64,000 nt of DNA from Sunxiuqinia indica. Lineage in GTDB: Bacteria > Bacteroidota > Bacteroidia > Bacteroidales > Prolixibacteraceae. A model generated the notes under the pieces. It was not told the DNA's origin. It made no database searches and saw only the letters and a list, made by a program, of their open reading frames with translations. Positions 53,542 through 62,556 of this stretch are shown here, piece by piece. Where the stretch lies: positions 463,006-527,005 of the forward strand of contig NZ_WVEM01000002.1 of the NCBI RefSeq assembly GCF_009847015.1. Reading direction: 5' to 3'. Every line of letters begins with the position of its first letter. The first letter of the stretch is position 1. Position numbers and translations under genes: made by a program.

Positions 53542-55019
53542 AAAAGAATAATGATCAATTGGATGAGTTGTTCCGTTCGAAATTAGAGAATTTTGAACAG
53601 GAGCCGCCTTCATATATCTGGAGTAGGATTCAGGAGCAACAGACGGGGGCGAAACGACGCGCTATTTTTGGTTACTTAAAAGCAGCAGGAATCGCAGCAG
53701 CTGTTTTATTAGCCTTTTTGTTAGGTTGGCAGTTGCAGCATTCGCATGAAACAGATGTTCCGGTTTTAACGGAGCAAAACGAGGCGGTTGAAAGATCGTT
53801 GCCAAAGTCGGAAGAAGTTGTTGGAGATGAATCGACGGATGAATTGAACGAGGTGAAGGATCCGGTTTTAAATCAGGAGGCACCGATTTTTGCAGAATCC
53901 GACCTGAAAAATGATGAGACGCAGATCGCAAACAACGAAGAAGCGAGAATAAATACAGCAGCGAGTTATAGTGCAATCGCCGATGCCTCAAAGGATGAAC
54001 GACAAATTGCAAACTCAGGAAACAGGAAACAGGAAACGAAATCATTTAGCCTCCTCCGGTTAATCGGAGTAGAGCTAGATGATTCTTTTAAGAAACAAGC
54101 TCGATTAGTAGAAACAAATAGAAATTCGCAAACTGAGTCGTTGTTAAGTCAGGTAGAGCTTTCCATGATTGAGGAAAATGCGCGCTTGCTGGCAGCAAAC
54201 AAACAGAATGTAGAGTCAGCCGGTTGGCAGGTTGGAGCTATGTTAACTCCTGGCTTTGCTGTTAGTCAGAGTTCGCAAAGTAAAGAGTATGCCAGCGCAA
54301 TGACCTACGACAAGTCAAGTGAAAATTTAAACGTAGGAGGTGGGATTTCAGTTGAGTATAAAACCAATAAAAGATGGAGTGTGCAAAGTGGGGTTTTCTA
54401 TAGTAAACTCGGACAAACTTCTTCCAATCAGGCTTATCGCTCATCTGACTTGTTTTATTCTCCGGCGTCTCCGACCGAAGGGGACCAAAGTTTAGTTGAT
54501 GATGTAGGATTTTTCAATACGGCTGTTGCAGTTCGCTCAGGAGAAGTAACGATGAACACTGCTGCAGGGGTTATTGCAATAGAAAATCTTCCAACCAATG
54601 CAAAGCTTAGTAGCGGCTTTGAATCAGCTGATGCAAATCGTAACATATTACTTACTGAAACTGAGTTTGAGCAAGATTTTGAGTATATTGAGATTCCGTT
54701 AATCTTTCGCTATCAGCTTGTTGATGCTGTTTTTAAAATGCAGTTGTTGGGAGGTTTCAATACGAGTGTGTTAGTCGGGAATGAAGCTTATGCCAATAGT
54801 CAGGATGGCCGTCAACGAATTGGAGAAACCAGAGATATGAATTCGGTTAATTACAGCACCAGTTTCGGACTGGGGTTTGGTTACGGAATCACCGATAAAA
54901 TAAGTGTCCGAATTGAGCCGCAGGTAAAGCATTTCTTAGGGTCATTAAATAGTAATTCTTCAGTCGATTATAAGCCCTATACGGTTGGTGTTTTTACCGG
55001 CTTAACCTACGAGTTTTAA
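53538..55019 (+). CDS. Membrane-anchored barrel-like protein, probable anti-sigma partner
   Basis: A 493-residue protein. Residues 1-38 are cytoplasmic and start KKNNDQLDELFRSKLENFEQ, the usual opening of Bacteroidota anti-sigma-like proteins; a single inner-membrane helix follows at about 47-66. Residues 68-220 are a charged, low-complexity stretch predicted to lie in the periplasm, and 225-493 look like an outer-membrane barrel (GWQVGAMLTPGFAVSQ, FGLGFGYGITDKISVRIEPQ, VGVFTGLTYEF). It could span the periplasm and link the outer membrane to the sigma factor with which it overlaps by ATGA. The barrel assignment is inferred from alternating polar/hydrophobic strands and the closing phenylalanine. 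Confidence 0.78.
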   Translation: MKKNNDQLDELFRSKLENFEQEPPSYIWSRIQEQQTGAKRRAIFGYLKAAGIAAAVLLAFLLGWQLQHSHETDVPVLTEQNEAVERSLPKSEEVVGDESTDELNEVKDPVLNQEAPIFAESDLKNDETQIANNEEARINTAASYSAIADASKDERQIANSGNRKQETKSFSLLRLIGVELDDSFKKQARLVETNRNSQTESLLSQVELSMIEENARLLAANKQNVESAGWQVGAMLTPGFAVSQSSQSKEYASAMTYDKSSENLNVGGGISVEYKTNKRWSVQSGVFYSKLGQTSSNQAYRSSDLFYSPASPTEGDQSLVDDVGFFNTAVAVRSGEVTMNTAAGVIAIENLPTNAKLSSGFESADANRNILLTETEFEQDFEYIEIPLIFRYQLVDAVFKMQLLGGFNTSVLVGNEAYANSQDGRQRIGETRDMNSVNYSTSFGLGFGYGITDKISVRIEPQVKHFLGSLNSNSSVDYKPYTVGVFTGLTYEF

Positions 55020-55048
55020 TGCGTGATGCTCAAGAGAAATATGCCAAC

Positions 55049-55087
55049 AAAAAAGCGAGCACTCTATTTTGAATGCTCGCTTGTTTT
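55049..55087. terminator. Bidirectional terminator between two convergent genes
   Basis: AAGCGAGCA and TGCTCGCTT form a perfect 9-bp stem with A-rich and T-rich flanks. It serves the barrel protein gene on the plus strand and the fasciclin gene on the minus strand. Confidence 0.88.
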
Positions 55088-55120
55088 GTATAATTGCTTC
55101 TGGCGTATTTCTGTTTCCTA

Positions 55121-56740
55121 CTATGGTATGATGACTTTGTTAATCACGTGGATTACGCCGTTTGTTGCCTGCACGTTCGGTGCTGTAACCTTTGCATCGT
55201 CAATCATAACTCCATCGCTTAGGTCAACCGTAATTTCGGCTCCGTTAAGAGTTGGGACTGTACCGGCAGAAAGATCTGATGAATAAACGCGTCCTTCAAC
55301 AACATGGTACAGTAAAATTGCTGTAAGGTCTGCAACAGGAATGTCATCTAAGCTGTTTACTTCAGCACCAAGGTCGTCTAGCAAATCTAGAAATGCTTGA
55401 TTTGTTGGCGCAAAAACGGTGTAAGGTCCGCCGTTCGCCAAGGTTTCTCCCAATCCGGCTTTCGTAACAGCATCAACAAGAATTGAGAATTCAGGATTGA
55501 AACTAATCGCAAGATCGACTAAATTCATGGTTGGAGGCAACAGTACTTCGTTGATTGCGTGGATTACTCCATTGTATGCTTCTACATCAGGAATTCCGAC
55601 AGTTGCCGAATTAATCATTACACCCGAGCTTAAATCAACTTCAACAGCTGCTCCGTTTAATGTCGGAACAAAACCATTTGAAAGATCAGAAGACATTACT
55701 TTTCCATTGACAACATGGTAAAGCAATATTGGAGCAAGTTGTTCTGGCGTTAATTCTTCAACACCGCTGATGCCCATTGTTGAAAAAAGGCTTTCGAATG
55801 CTGCATTTGTAGGTGCAAATACAGTGAAAGTTCCTCCGGTGGCCAGAGTCTCATCCAGCCCTGCTTTTACGACTGCATCAACTAAAATTGAAAACTCCGG
55901 ATCAAAACTGATAGCGGTTTCAACAATGTTTTTTGGAGGAAGCAATACCTTGTCAATCGCGTGAATCACTCCGTTTGTTGCTTGTACATTTGGTATTTCA
56001 ACAGTTGCGTCGTTAATCATTACTCCGCTCGATAAGTCAACTTCAATCGTTTTCCCATTTAAAGTCGGCACCATTCCGTTTGTCAGATCCATTGAGAATA
56101 CGCCGCCTTCAACAACGTGATATAATAGAATCTCAACAAGCATTTCCGAATCAATGTCATCTAAACTATTTACGTCTGGTCCAAGATCATTTAGTAAATT
56201 CTGGAACGCCAGATTTGTCGGTGCGAATACGGTAAACGGGCCATCGTTTGCCAGGGTTTCTCCCAATCCGGCTTTTGTTACTGCTTCGACAAGGATCGAG
56301 AATTCGGGATCAAAATTAATTGCTTTTTCAACAAGATTCATGGATGGCGGAAGTAAAACTTTATCAATAACATGGATAACACCATTCAGAGCTTTAAGGT
56401 CAGCGATTTCAACTGTCGCATCATTAATCATTACACCCGATGAAAGGTCAACTTCTATGTATGCGCCATTGACTGTTTCTACGAGTCCGTTGGTTAGATC
56501 GCCCGACATGACGGTTCCCGAAACAACATGGTATAGCAAAATAGGTGTGAGTTGTTCTGCTGTTAAGTCATTGATACTACCTACTCCGAGCTCGTCAAGA
56601 AGTTGTTCGAAAGCTTCGTCGGTTGGAGCAAATACGGTAAATTCGTTTTGAGCTACAGTGCTTACTAATCCAGATTTTGCCAATGCTGTAATAAGGTTTT
56701 TAAACTTCGGCCTTTGACTTTTAATACTTTGCTTTTTTAA
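55121..56740 (-). repeat. Four tandem FAS1-encoding repeats of about 406 bases
   Basis: The units restart at about 56341, 55935 and 55528 on the minus strand (MNLVEKA, KNIVETA, MNLVDLA), so the spacing is about 406-407 bases. The DNA of the second and fourth units is alike over the whole LVxAVTKAGLGETLAN region. The first unit is the most divergent. Confidence 0.8.
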
Positions 56741-56941
56741 TTCAGAATTGTCTCCGTTGTAAGTATCTGGGTCGTCTGTGATTTGTTGAAGAGTCGTTGC
56801 AATATCAACAGAAACCGGAGCTTCAGGTACAACAGGATCTTCATCATCATTACAGCTGGAAAAAGAGAGTGTGATTAGAGCTAGAACTACTAATGAAATG
56901 TACTTGAAAGAATTTGTTTTTTTGTTCGCTTGTGTTTTCAT
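55121..56941 (-). CDS. Lipoprotein with four fasciclin (FAS1) domains
   Basis: A 606-residue lipoprotein starting at the ATG at 56941 (MKTQANKKTNSFKYI) with lipobox FSSC (Cys about 30). Four FAS1 domains of about 136 residues each fill the rest. Each has the H1 motif FTVFAPT(D/N)xAF and H2 motif (N)GVIH(V/A)I(D/N)KVLLPP, plus an ILLYHVV segment between. FAS1 domains mediate cell adhesion and surface attachment. The repeats are very similar to each other, suggesting recent duplication. It is monocistronic. Confidence 0.95.
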   Translation of the reverse strand: MKTQANKKTNSFKYISLVVLALITLSFSSCNDDEDPVVPEAPVSVDIATTLQQITDDPDTYNGDNSELKKQSIKSQRPKFKNLITALAKSGLVSTVAQNEFTVFAPTDEAFEQLLDELGVGSINDLTAEQLTPILLYHVVSGTVMSGDLTNGLVETVNGAYIEVDLSSGVMINDATVEIADLKALNGVIHVIDKVLLPPSMNLVEKAINFDPEFSILVEAVTKAGLGETLANDGPFTVFAPTNLAFQNLLNDLGPDVNSLDDIDSEMLVEILLYHVVEGGVFSMDLTNGMVPTLNGKTIEVDLSSGVMINDATVEIPNVQATNGVIHAIDKVLLPPKNIVETAISFDPEFSILVDAVVKAGLDETLATGGTFTVFAPTNAAFESLFSTMGISGVEELTPEQLAPILLYHVVNGKVMSSDLSNGFVPTLNGAAVEVDLSSGVMINSATVGIPDVEAYNGVIHAINEVLLPPTMNLVDLAISFNPEFSILVDAVTKAGLGETLANGGPYTVFAPTNQAFLDLLDDLGAEVNSLDDIPVADLTAILLYHVVEGRVYSSDLSAGTVPTLNGAEITVDLSDGVMIDDAKVTAPNVQATNGVIHVINKVIIP

Positions 56942-57357
56942 GATATTCGTGTTTAGAATTTGTAAGTAAAACACGTAGAACTCAATTGGTGTTTATTGTT
57001 TATTTTAAAACATTAAACAAAAAACACAGAAACACAATAAATGTCCAATGTTTATAGGTTTTTTGTTAGTTGTCCATAGTTGTTAATAAATGTAAATATA
57101 GGCAAGTTTTGTTTCTTAAAAGTCTGATTTGTTTCAATAGAGGGGACTGCATGGCAAGGCAAATCTTCTAAATTCAAGATATTGTATTGTTGTAGTTGGT
57201 CTATTTACAGTAGATTGGATATTAATTCAGGAAAGGGCGAAAATCACAAGATATGAGAAAGTGGAATGAATTTTTGGGATGTGTGTTTGTTTGATGTTTG
57301 TGAGTATTAGTTAAACAACGTTCTTCCAGTATTGAAACAACGTTGTTTAACTGAGAC
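56942..57357. other. Intergenic region with a 14-bp inverted repeat
   Basis: 416 AT-rich bases between the fasciclin gene and the end of the NmrA-like gene, both on the minus strand. No reading frame with protein-like composition. The inverted repeat at 57309-57352 is the only definite element; the fasciclin promoter must lie here but I could not place it. Confidence 0.45.
57309..57352. repeat. Perfect 14-bp inverted repeat
   Basis: AGTTAAACAACGTT (57309-57322) and its exact complement AACGTTGTTTAACT (57339-57352) surround 16 bases, 5 bases after the NmrA-like stop. It has no T-run and only modest GC content. It could be a weak terminator, mRNA 3'-end stem or protein-binding site. Confidence 0.75.
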
Positions 57358-58305
57358 TTAGGCCTTAATTTTATCTTGGTTTTTGCTTAGCCATTCTTCA
57401 AAGCTCAGTATGTCCGGATTGAGCTGTTTCGAAAATCCTACATCACGCTTGCTACAAAAATCATTTTGAAAATCATGCTTAAATTGAAACATGTTACCAA
57501 GATCTTCAGCACCGGGAAAGCCAAAGGTGCGATACACAGCTGCCGGAATATCGTTGTAAACGACAGGTTTTCCTAAAAGTTTGGAGAAACCATCTGCCAT
57601 TTCCTGACCTGTTAAATGCTGGCCTGAAATTCCCACCGATTGATTTTGAAATTGGTCTCCTGCCTTGAAAATACCATAGGCACATTTGCCAATGTCCTCA
57701 GCATCAATGCCAGGTAACTTTTTATCTCCCATAGGAAAAGTAATGGCTAATTTCCCATTGTCACCTTTTTGTGGCCCCATTCCAAAATAAATGAAATTGT
57801 CCCAATAAAAAGAAGTATACAGTAAGGTGTATGGAGTGCCACTTTTCTCAAAATATGAATTGGATTCTCCCTTAGCATCAAAATGTGGAACCTTGTAGTG
57901 ATCCATCAAGGTAGGCATGCGGTCATCGTCCAATGAAACCCATTTTCGGGTGTCTTCAAGGGTTGACCAAATGACATGTTTTAATCCCGCTTTGGTTGCA
58001 GCTTCGGCCATATTTTTTGCATGAACTTTTTCCTTCTCAGGTGAAAAATGTTCCCAAAAAAAGGTGACACAGTAGGCGCCATATGCACCTTCAAATGCTT
58101 TTGTCAGGCTTCCAATATTACTAACGTCAGCCTCGACAACCTCAGCACCAAGTTCAGCTAATTTTTTTGCTTTATCCGATTTGGCATTTCGGGTAATTGC
58201 GCGAACTTTAAATTCGCCATCCCGATCATTTAATATTGATTTTACAAGCCCACCGCCTTGAGATCCGGTGGCACCAACAATTGCGATTATCTTTTGATTA
58301 ATCAT
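57358..58305 (-). CDS. NmrA-like NAD(P)-binding protein
   Basis: A 315-residue short-chain dehydrogenase-like protein. IIAIVGATGSQGGGLVKSIL is the dinucleotide-binding motif (GxxGxxG), followed by VRAITRN with a basic residue that favours NADP. KHVIWSTLEDTRKW near residue 112 replaces the usual active-site YxxxK, so a sensor or structural role, as in NmrA/HSCARG proteins, is likely. The substrate is unknown. It stands alone; a 14-bp inverted repeat follows it. Confidence 0.9.
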   Translation of the reverse strand: MINQKIIAIVGATGSQGGGLVKSILNDRDGEFKVRAITRNAKSDKAKKLAELGAEVVEADVSNIGSLTKAFEGAYGAYCVTFFWEHFSPEKEKVHAKNMAEAATKAGLKHVIWSTLEDTRKWVSLDDDRMPTLMDHYKVPHFDAKGESNSYFEKSGTPYTLLYTSFYWDNFIYFGMGPQKGDNGKLAITFPMGDKKLPGIDAEDIGKCAYGIFKAGDQFQNQSVGISGQHLTGQEMADGFSKLLGKPVVYNDIPAAVYRTFGFPGAEDLGNMFQFKHDFQNDFCSKRDVGFSKQLNPDILSFEEWLSKNQDKIKA

Positions 58306-58545
58306 AAGTATGTGTGTTTATTTTAATGGGTTGATAAATAGCAAGTTAGTTTAAAAATATTACATGGTCAATATAAAAAGATTTAAATATCTGATAATGT
58401 AGGAGTGCCCTGCTGATTTTGCTGAGGATATTGTAAAATAGCACAGAAATGATACACTTATTTTTATATTCCTAAGTGGTTACGATAACTTTAAATAGGG
58501 ATTAGCTGTTATCTTTGTGATTGCTATCTCAAAATAATATGGATC

Positions 58546-60078
58546 ATGGTGAATACAAACGAAATTGAAAATATAGAACTCAGTTTTTTGCAACTGAAAG
58601 ATTATCAGGAGTTGAAGAAGGCTTTGATTGAGTCTTACCCGGAAATGCCTGACTCCTATTGGTTACGTCCGCAATTGAAAACATTAATAAATCTGTTCCC
58701 TGAAGGTCAGGTGGTGATCCGTGTGAACGGTCAGATTGCAGGTTGTGCTTTTTCTATTATTGTTGATTTAAGCAAGTATGAAACCCAGCATACTTATAAA
58801 CGAATCTCGGGCAATTATTCATTCAACACGCACGACCCGGATGGAAATACACTGTACGGGATTGAGATTTTTATTAGACCTGAGTATCGTGGTTTGAGGC
58901 TAGGACGTCGACTCTACGATTATCGAAAGGAGTTGTGCGAGCGGTTGAACCTGAAAGGAGTTGCTTTCGGTGGACGAATTCCTAGCTATCATAAATATTC
59001 TGATCAAATGTCTCCGAAAGAGTATATTGCCAAAGTTCGTTTAAAGGAAATTGTTGATCCGGTATTGAACTTTCAAATGTCGAATGACTTTTATCCGTCT
59101 AAAATTTTAAAGAACTATTTAGAAGGTGATGAGGAGTCGAATGATTACGCGGTGTTGCTTAAATGGGACAACATATACTATGAGAAAGAAACCACGAAGC
59201 AACCGGTACTAACGAAGAAGATTGTTCGTCTGGGATTAATACAATGGCAAATGCGACCATATAATAATCTGGATGACTTGATGAACCAGGCAGAGTATTT
59301 TGTTGATGCAGTATCGGGGTATCGTTCTGATTTTGCATTATTCCCTGAGTTTTTCATGGCTCCGTTGATGGCGGAAAACAACCACTTGAGCGAGCCGGAA
59401 GCAATTCGTGAACTGGCTAGCCACACCGAAGAAATTACCCAGCGGTTCTCGGAGTTGGCCATTTCTTACAACATCAACATCATTACAGGGAGCATGCCTG
59501 AAATAAAAAACGATCGGTTGTATAATGCCGGTTTTGTTTGTAAGCGAGATGGATCGGTTGAACGATTTGAAAAATTGCATGTAACACCTGATGAGGCTAA
59601 AGTGTGGGGGATGCAGGGTGGTTCGGAATTGAAGGCTATTGAAACTGACTGTGGAAAAATTGGGGTGTTGATATGTTATGATATTGAATTTCCGGAGCTG
59701 AGTCGCCTGCTGGCAGACGAAGGCGTAGATATTATTTTTGTGCCTTTCCTGACGGATACTCAAAATGGTTATTCCCGGGTTCGGAATTGTGCGATGGCGC
59801 GAGCAATTGAAAATGAATGTTATGTAGTAATTGCGGGAGGAGTAGGAAACTTGCCCAAAGTGCATAACATGGATATTCAGTTTGCCCAGTCTATGGTTTT
59901 TACTCCGTGCGACTTCGCTTTTCCGGTAAACGGAATCAAAGCTGAGGCGACACCCAATACCGAAATGATACTAATAGCTGATGTTGATCTGGACTTGCTT
60001 CGGGAGCTCAATCAGTTTGGAAGTGTGCGGAACCTAAAAGATCGACGAAAAGATATTTTTCAGTTAAAACGAATGTAG
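58546..60078 (+). CDS. GNAT acetyltransferase fused to a nitrilase-family amidohydrolase
   Basis: A 510-residue fusion. Residues about 10-165 form a GNAT domain with GIEIFIRPEYRGLRLGRRLY, the acetyl-CoA-binding motif with R-x-x-G-x-G/A. Residues about 225-510 are a carbon-nitrogen hydrolase with the Glu in ALFPEFFMAPL, the Lys in FEKLHVTPDE and the Cys in GVLICYDIEFPELSRLL. The two could act on one substrate, for instance acetylating an amine and hydrolysing an amide; the substrate is unknown. Such fusions occur in several bacteria. It is monocistronic with a terminator after it. Confidence 0.92.
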   Translation: MVNTNEIENIELSFLQLKDYQELKKALIESYPEMPDSYWLRPQLKTLINLFPEGQVVIRVNGQIAGCAFSIIVDLSKYETQHTYKRISGNYSFNTHDPDGNTLYGIEIFIRPEYRGLRLGRRLYDYRKELCERLNLKGVAFGGRIPSYHKYSDQMSPKEYIAKVRLKEIVDPVLNFQMSNDFYPSKILKNYLEGDEESNDYAVLLKWDNIYYEKETTKQPVLTKKIVRLGLIQWQMRPYNNLDDLMNQAEYFVDAVSGYRSDFALFPEFFMAPLMAENNHLSEPEAIRELASHTEEITQRFSELAISYNINIITGSMPEIKNDRLYNAGFVCKRDGSVERFEKLHVTPDEAKVWGMQGGSELKAIETDCGKIGVLICYDIEFPELSRLLADEGVDIIFVPFLTDTQNGYSRVRNCAMARAIENECYVVIAGGVGNLPKVHNMDIQFAQSMVFTPCDFAFPVNGIKAEATPNTEMILIADVDLDLLRELNQFGSVRNLKDRRKDIFQLKRM

Positions 60079-60115
60079 TAAAAGTGTCATCGTTTTAGCG
60101 GGGTAAAAAGACGAG

Positions 60116-60150
60116 AATTGGAATAATCGTACGGTTATTCCAATTTTCTT
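60116..60150 (+). terminator. Intrinsic terminator of the GNAT-nitrilase gene
   Basis: AATTGGAATAA and TTATTCCAATT form an 11-bp stem, extendable by two pairs, around TCGTACGG, then a T-rich tail. Confidence 0.8.
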
Positions 60151-60234
60151 TGCGCATAACATAGCGAATTTATGTTAGTCACGCAACCCTTAATGGAGGA
60201 GTGCATCATAGGTCAGTAACCAACCTTAAAAAAA

Positions 60235-60987
60235 ATGAAAAAAATCATTTATCTTTTAACACTCTTGTTACTTGCCGGCGGCGGTTTTGCCCAAAAAAGT
60301 AAGCGAGAGGTGATTTACCTCAAAAATGGATCGGTTTTAAAAGGGCAGCAAACCAGAGTTGACGATGAAAAAATTGTTGTTCGTTCCGGAAAGAATCTCT
60401 GGGTAATCAAGGAGTCAGAAATTGATACAATAGCTGGTAGCTGGATTCCAGGCACCTACGCAGATACGGGAGATTCTTATTTCTTCAAGGCCACAATTGG
60501 CTTGCTGGCCGGTAGTCCGAACAGTGCTAAACCGAGTCCTTTTTCGTTTGATGCATCGGTAAACTTTCGTGTTCAGCCCAATTGGTATGCCGGAGTGGGA
60601 CTTGGCATTGATTTTTTGGAAGAGTCGTATTTGCCCGTTTTTGGCAATTTGGAATATCATTTTAGAGAGTCGCGTTTTACCCCATTTTTAGGTTTGAAAG
60701 CCGGTTATATGATTCCGTTGGATGACGGTTTTTATACCAACAGCGGAATTTATTACGACGTGATGCCTTGGTCTTCGTACTATTATTCTCAGGATTTTGT
60801 GGATGCGAAAGGTGGCGTAATGATTAATCCATCCTTCGGTTTTGTTAGCCAGCTGAGTCCCGACCTTGGGCTGATGCTTTCATTTGGCTATCGCTTTCAT
60901 AAAAATCAATTTATAGGAGAAGATGAATATGAGTTGGAGCGGGAATACAATCGTTTGACAATTCGTTTAGGCATTCTTTTCAACTAA
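60235..60987 (+). CDS. Exported outer-membrane beta-barrel-like protein
   Basis: A 250-residue protein with a signal peptide (about 1-19). Residues 24-60 (KREVIYLKNGSVLKGQ through KESEIDTI) look like a short strand-rich domain typical of proteins that report on the envelope. Residues 75-250 read as an eight-strand barrel (FSFDASVNFRVQPNWYAGVG, FTPFLGLKAGYMIP, LMLSFGYRF) ending in LGILFN. The function is unknown. It ends 15 bases before the LVIVD lipoprotein gene, so the two form an operon. Confidence 0.8.
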   Translation: MKKIIYLLTLLLLAGGGFAQKSKREVIYLKNGSVLKGQQTRVDDEKIVVRSGKNLWVIKESEIDTIAGSWIPGTYADTGDSYFFKATIGLLAGSPNSAKPSPFSFDASVNFRVQPNWYAGVGLGIDFLEESYLPVFGNLEYHFRESRFTPFLGLKAGYMIPLDDGFYTNSGIYYDVMPWSSYYYSQDFVDAKGGVMINPSFGFVSQLSPDLGLMLSFGYRFHKNQFIGEDEYELEREYNRLTIRLGILFN

Positions 60988-61002
60988 AAAAAAACGATAG
61001 AA

Positions 61003-62307
61003 ATGAAAACAACTTATACAACTTTTATTTTGCTGTTTATTGCAGTAGTGTTCTCGGGCTGTGAAGATAAATACTATGAGACTTTTGTAGGAAATTCTCC
61101 GGTGTACATGTCTTACGAAGATTTACGCTCGGCAGTCTTGCTTAGTCCCAGTCGGGAAATCGAAAAACCGGGAAAGATCTATTTCAAAGATAATTATGTA
61201 TTTATCAATGAAATCATGAAAGGTGTTCATGTGTTGGATGTTAGTGATCCGACCAATCCTGATAATATCGGCTTTATCAAGATTCCTGGAAATGTTGATA
61301 TTGCCATTAAGGAAGATGTGCTTTATGCCGATAGCTACATTGATTTAGTAGCCATTGATGTGTCTGACTTAACCGATATTCATGAAGTTGGGCGGGTTGA
61401 AGAAATTTTCCCATATACCCTTCCGGAATACGACACCGGTTACCGTATTGGGGAAATTGACGAAGATCAGGGCGTTGTCATCGGTTGGGAGGTTGAAAAG
61501 ATAAAACAAGAAATCGAGCAGTATCATTATCCGGTTTATTATGGCAGAAGTTATGCTGAAAATTTGTTTATGGACGGTGGGTTTGCCACGACAAATACTT
61601 CAGGAGGCGTTGGTGGCGGTTCAGGGACAACTTTTGGAGTCGGAGGATCGATGGCCCGATTTGGACTCTACAAAGATTACCTGTACACGGTGGACAATAG
61701 CAGTCTTTATACGTTTCGGATTTCAGATTTGACTAATCCGACTGAAATTGGGTCGAAGAATATTGGTTGGAATATTGAAACGATGTTTATTTATGATGAT
61801 CACTTGTTTTTTGGGACAAGATCCGGCATGCTGGTTTTTGATCTTGAAATTGAAGAGAATCCCACTTACGTCAATCAGTATTCTCATATTACAAGTTGCG
61901 ACCCGGTGGTTATTCAGGATGATTTAGCCTATGTTACTTTACACGATGGTGGTTCATGTGGTCGAGCAGTCAATCGCTTGGATGTTATTAAAATGAATGA
62001 CGATTATTCAGAATTGAACTTACTGGCCAGCCATTCGATGGCTAATCCTCACGGGCTCGGCATTGACGACGATATCCTGTTTATTTGCGATGGAGCTGCC
62101 GGCTTGAAAGTTTTCGATGCGTCAGATCCATTAACGATCAACCAACATAAACTGGCAGAATTCCCTGATATTAATACTTACGATGTTATTCCACTTAATG
62201 ATTACCTGTTTATGATTGGCGATGGTGGATTCTATTTATACGATTATTCAGATATTCAAAATATTACCTTGCTTTCGACAATTCCCATTTCAACAGCAGG
62301 TAATTAA
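61003..62307 (+). CDS. LVIVD-repeat beta-propeller lipoprotein
   Basis: A 434-residue lipoprotein with lipobox FSGC (Cys20). Repeated units GVHVLDVSDPTNPDNIGFI, LVAIDVSDLTDIHEVGRV, SLYTFRISDLTNPTEIGSK and GLKVFDASDPLTINQHKL belong to the LVIVD family that forms a beta-propeller. A Gly-rich insertion (GGVGGGSGTTFGVGGSM) near residue 203 interrupts one blade. The function is unknown; these proteins occur often beside outer-membrane barrels in Bacteroidota, as here. Confidence 0.88.
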   Translation: MKTTYTTFILLFIAVVFSGCEDKYYETFVGNSPVYMSYEDLRSAVLLSPSREIEKPGKIYFKDNYVFINEIMKGVHVLDVSDPTNPDNIGFIKIPGNVDIAIKEDVLYADSYIDLVAIDVSDLTDIHEVGRVEEIFPYTLPEYDTGYRIGEIDEDQGVVIGWEVEKIKQEIEQYHYPVYYGRSYAENLFMDGGFATTNTSGGVGGGSGTTFGVGGSMARFGLYKDYLYTVDNSSLYTFRISDLTNPTEIGSKNIGWNIETMFIYDDHLFFGTRSGMLVFDLEIEENPTYVNQYSHITSCDPVVIQDDLAYVTLHDGGSCGRAVNRLDVIKMNDDYSELNLLASHSMANPHGLGIDDDILFICDGAAGLKVFDASDPLTINQHKLAEFPDINTYDVIPLNDYLFMIGDGGFYLYDYSDIQNITLLSTIPISTAGN

Positions 62308-62321
62308 GCAGTTACTTCAGT

Positions 62322-62353
62322 AAAAAATCCGGCTTCTCCAGCCGGATTTTTTT
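62322..62353 (+). terminator. Intrinsic terminator of the barrel/LVIVD operon
   Basis: ATCCGGCT and AGCCGGAT form a perfect stem around TCTCC, with preceding A-run and following T-run. Confidence 0.93.
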
Positions 62354-62556
62354 GTTCCAGTTATTCCGGTTCGGAAAATTACTTGTATTCTTTTTTGAAA
62401 AGGGAGAGGTTAATCTCGTCCTTTTTTTGTTCTCTGTCAAACTTAACAAGAATGGTTGGATCGCATATTAGGAAAAAAAGATAAAAATATCTAAATTGAC
62501 ATCTGTTTGAAATGCTAAGGCTAGCACGATCCTAATAATAACTAAACGAATACAGC

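Noticed and set aside
53662..54045. 127-residue minus-strand open frame within the barrel protein gene
   Set aside because: Antisense to a gene with sensible architecture; the His/Pro/Leu-rich sequence is typical of a shadow frame.
55497..56651. Ser/Thr-rich plus-strand frames over the fasciclin gene
   Set aside because: They repeat in step with the FAS1 units and are antisense copies of them, not genes.
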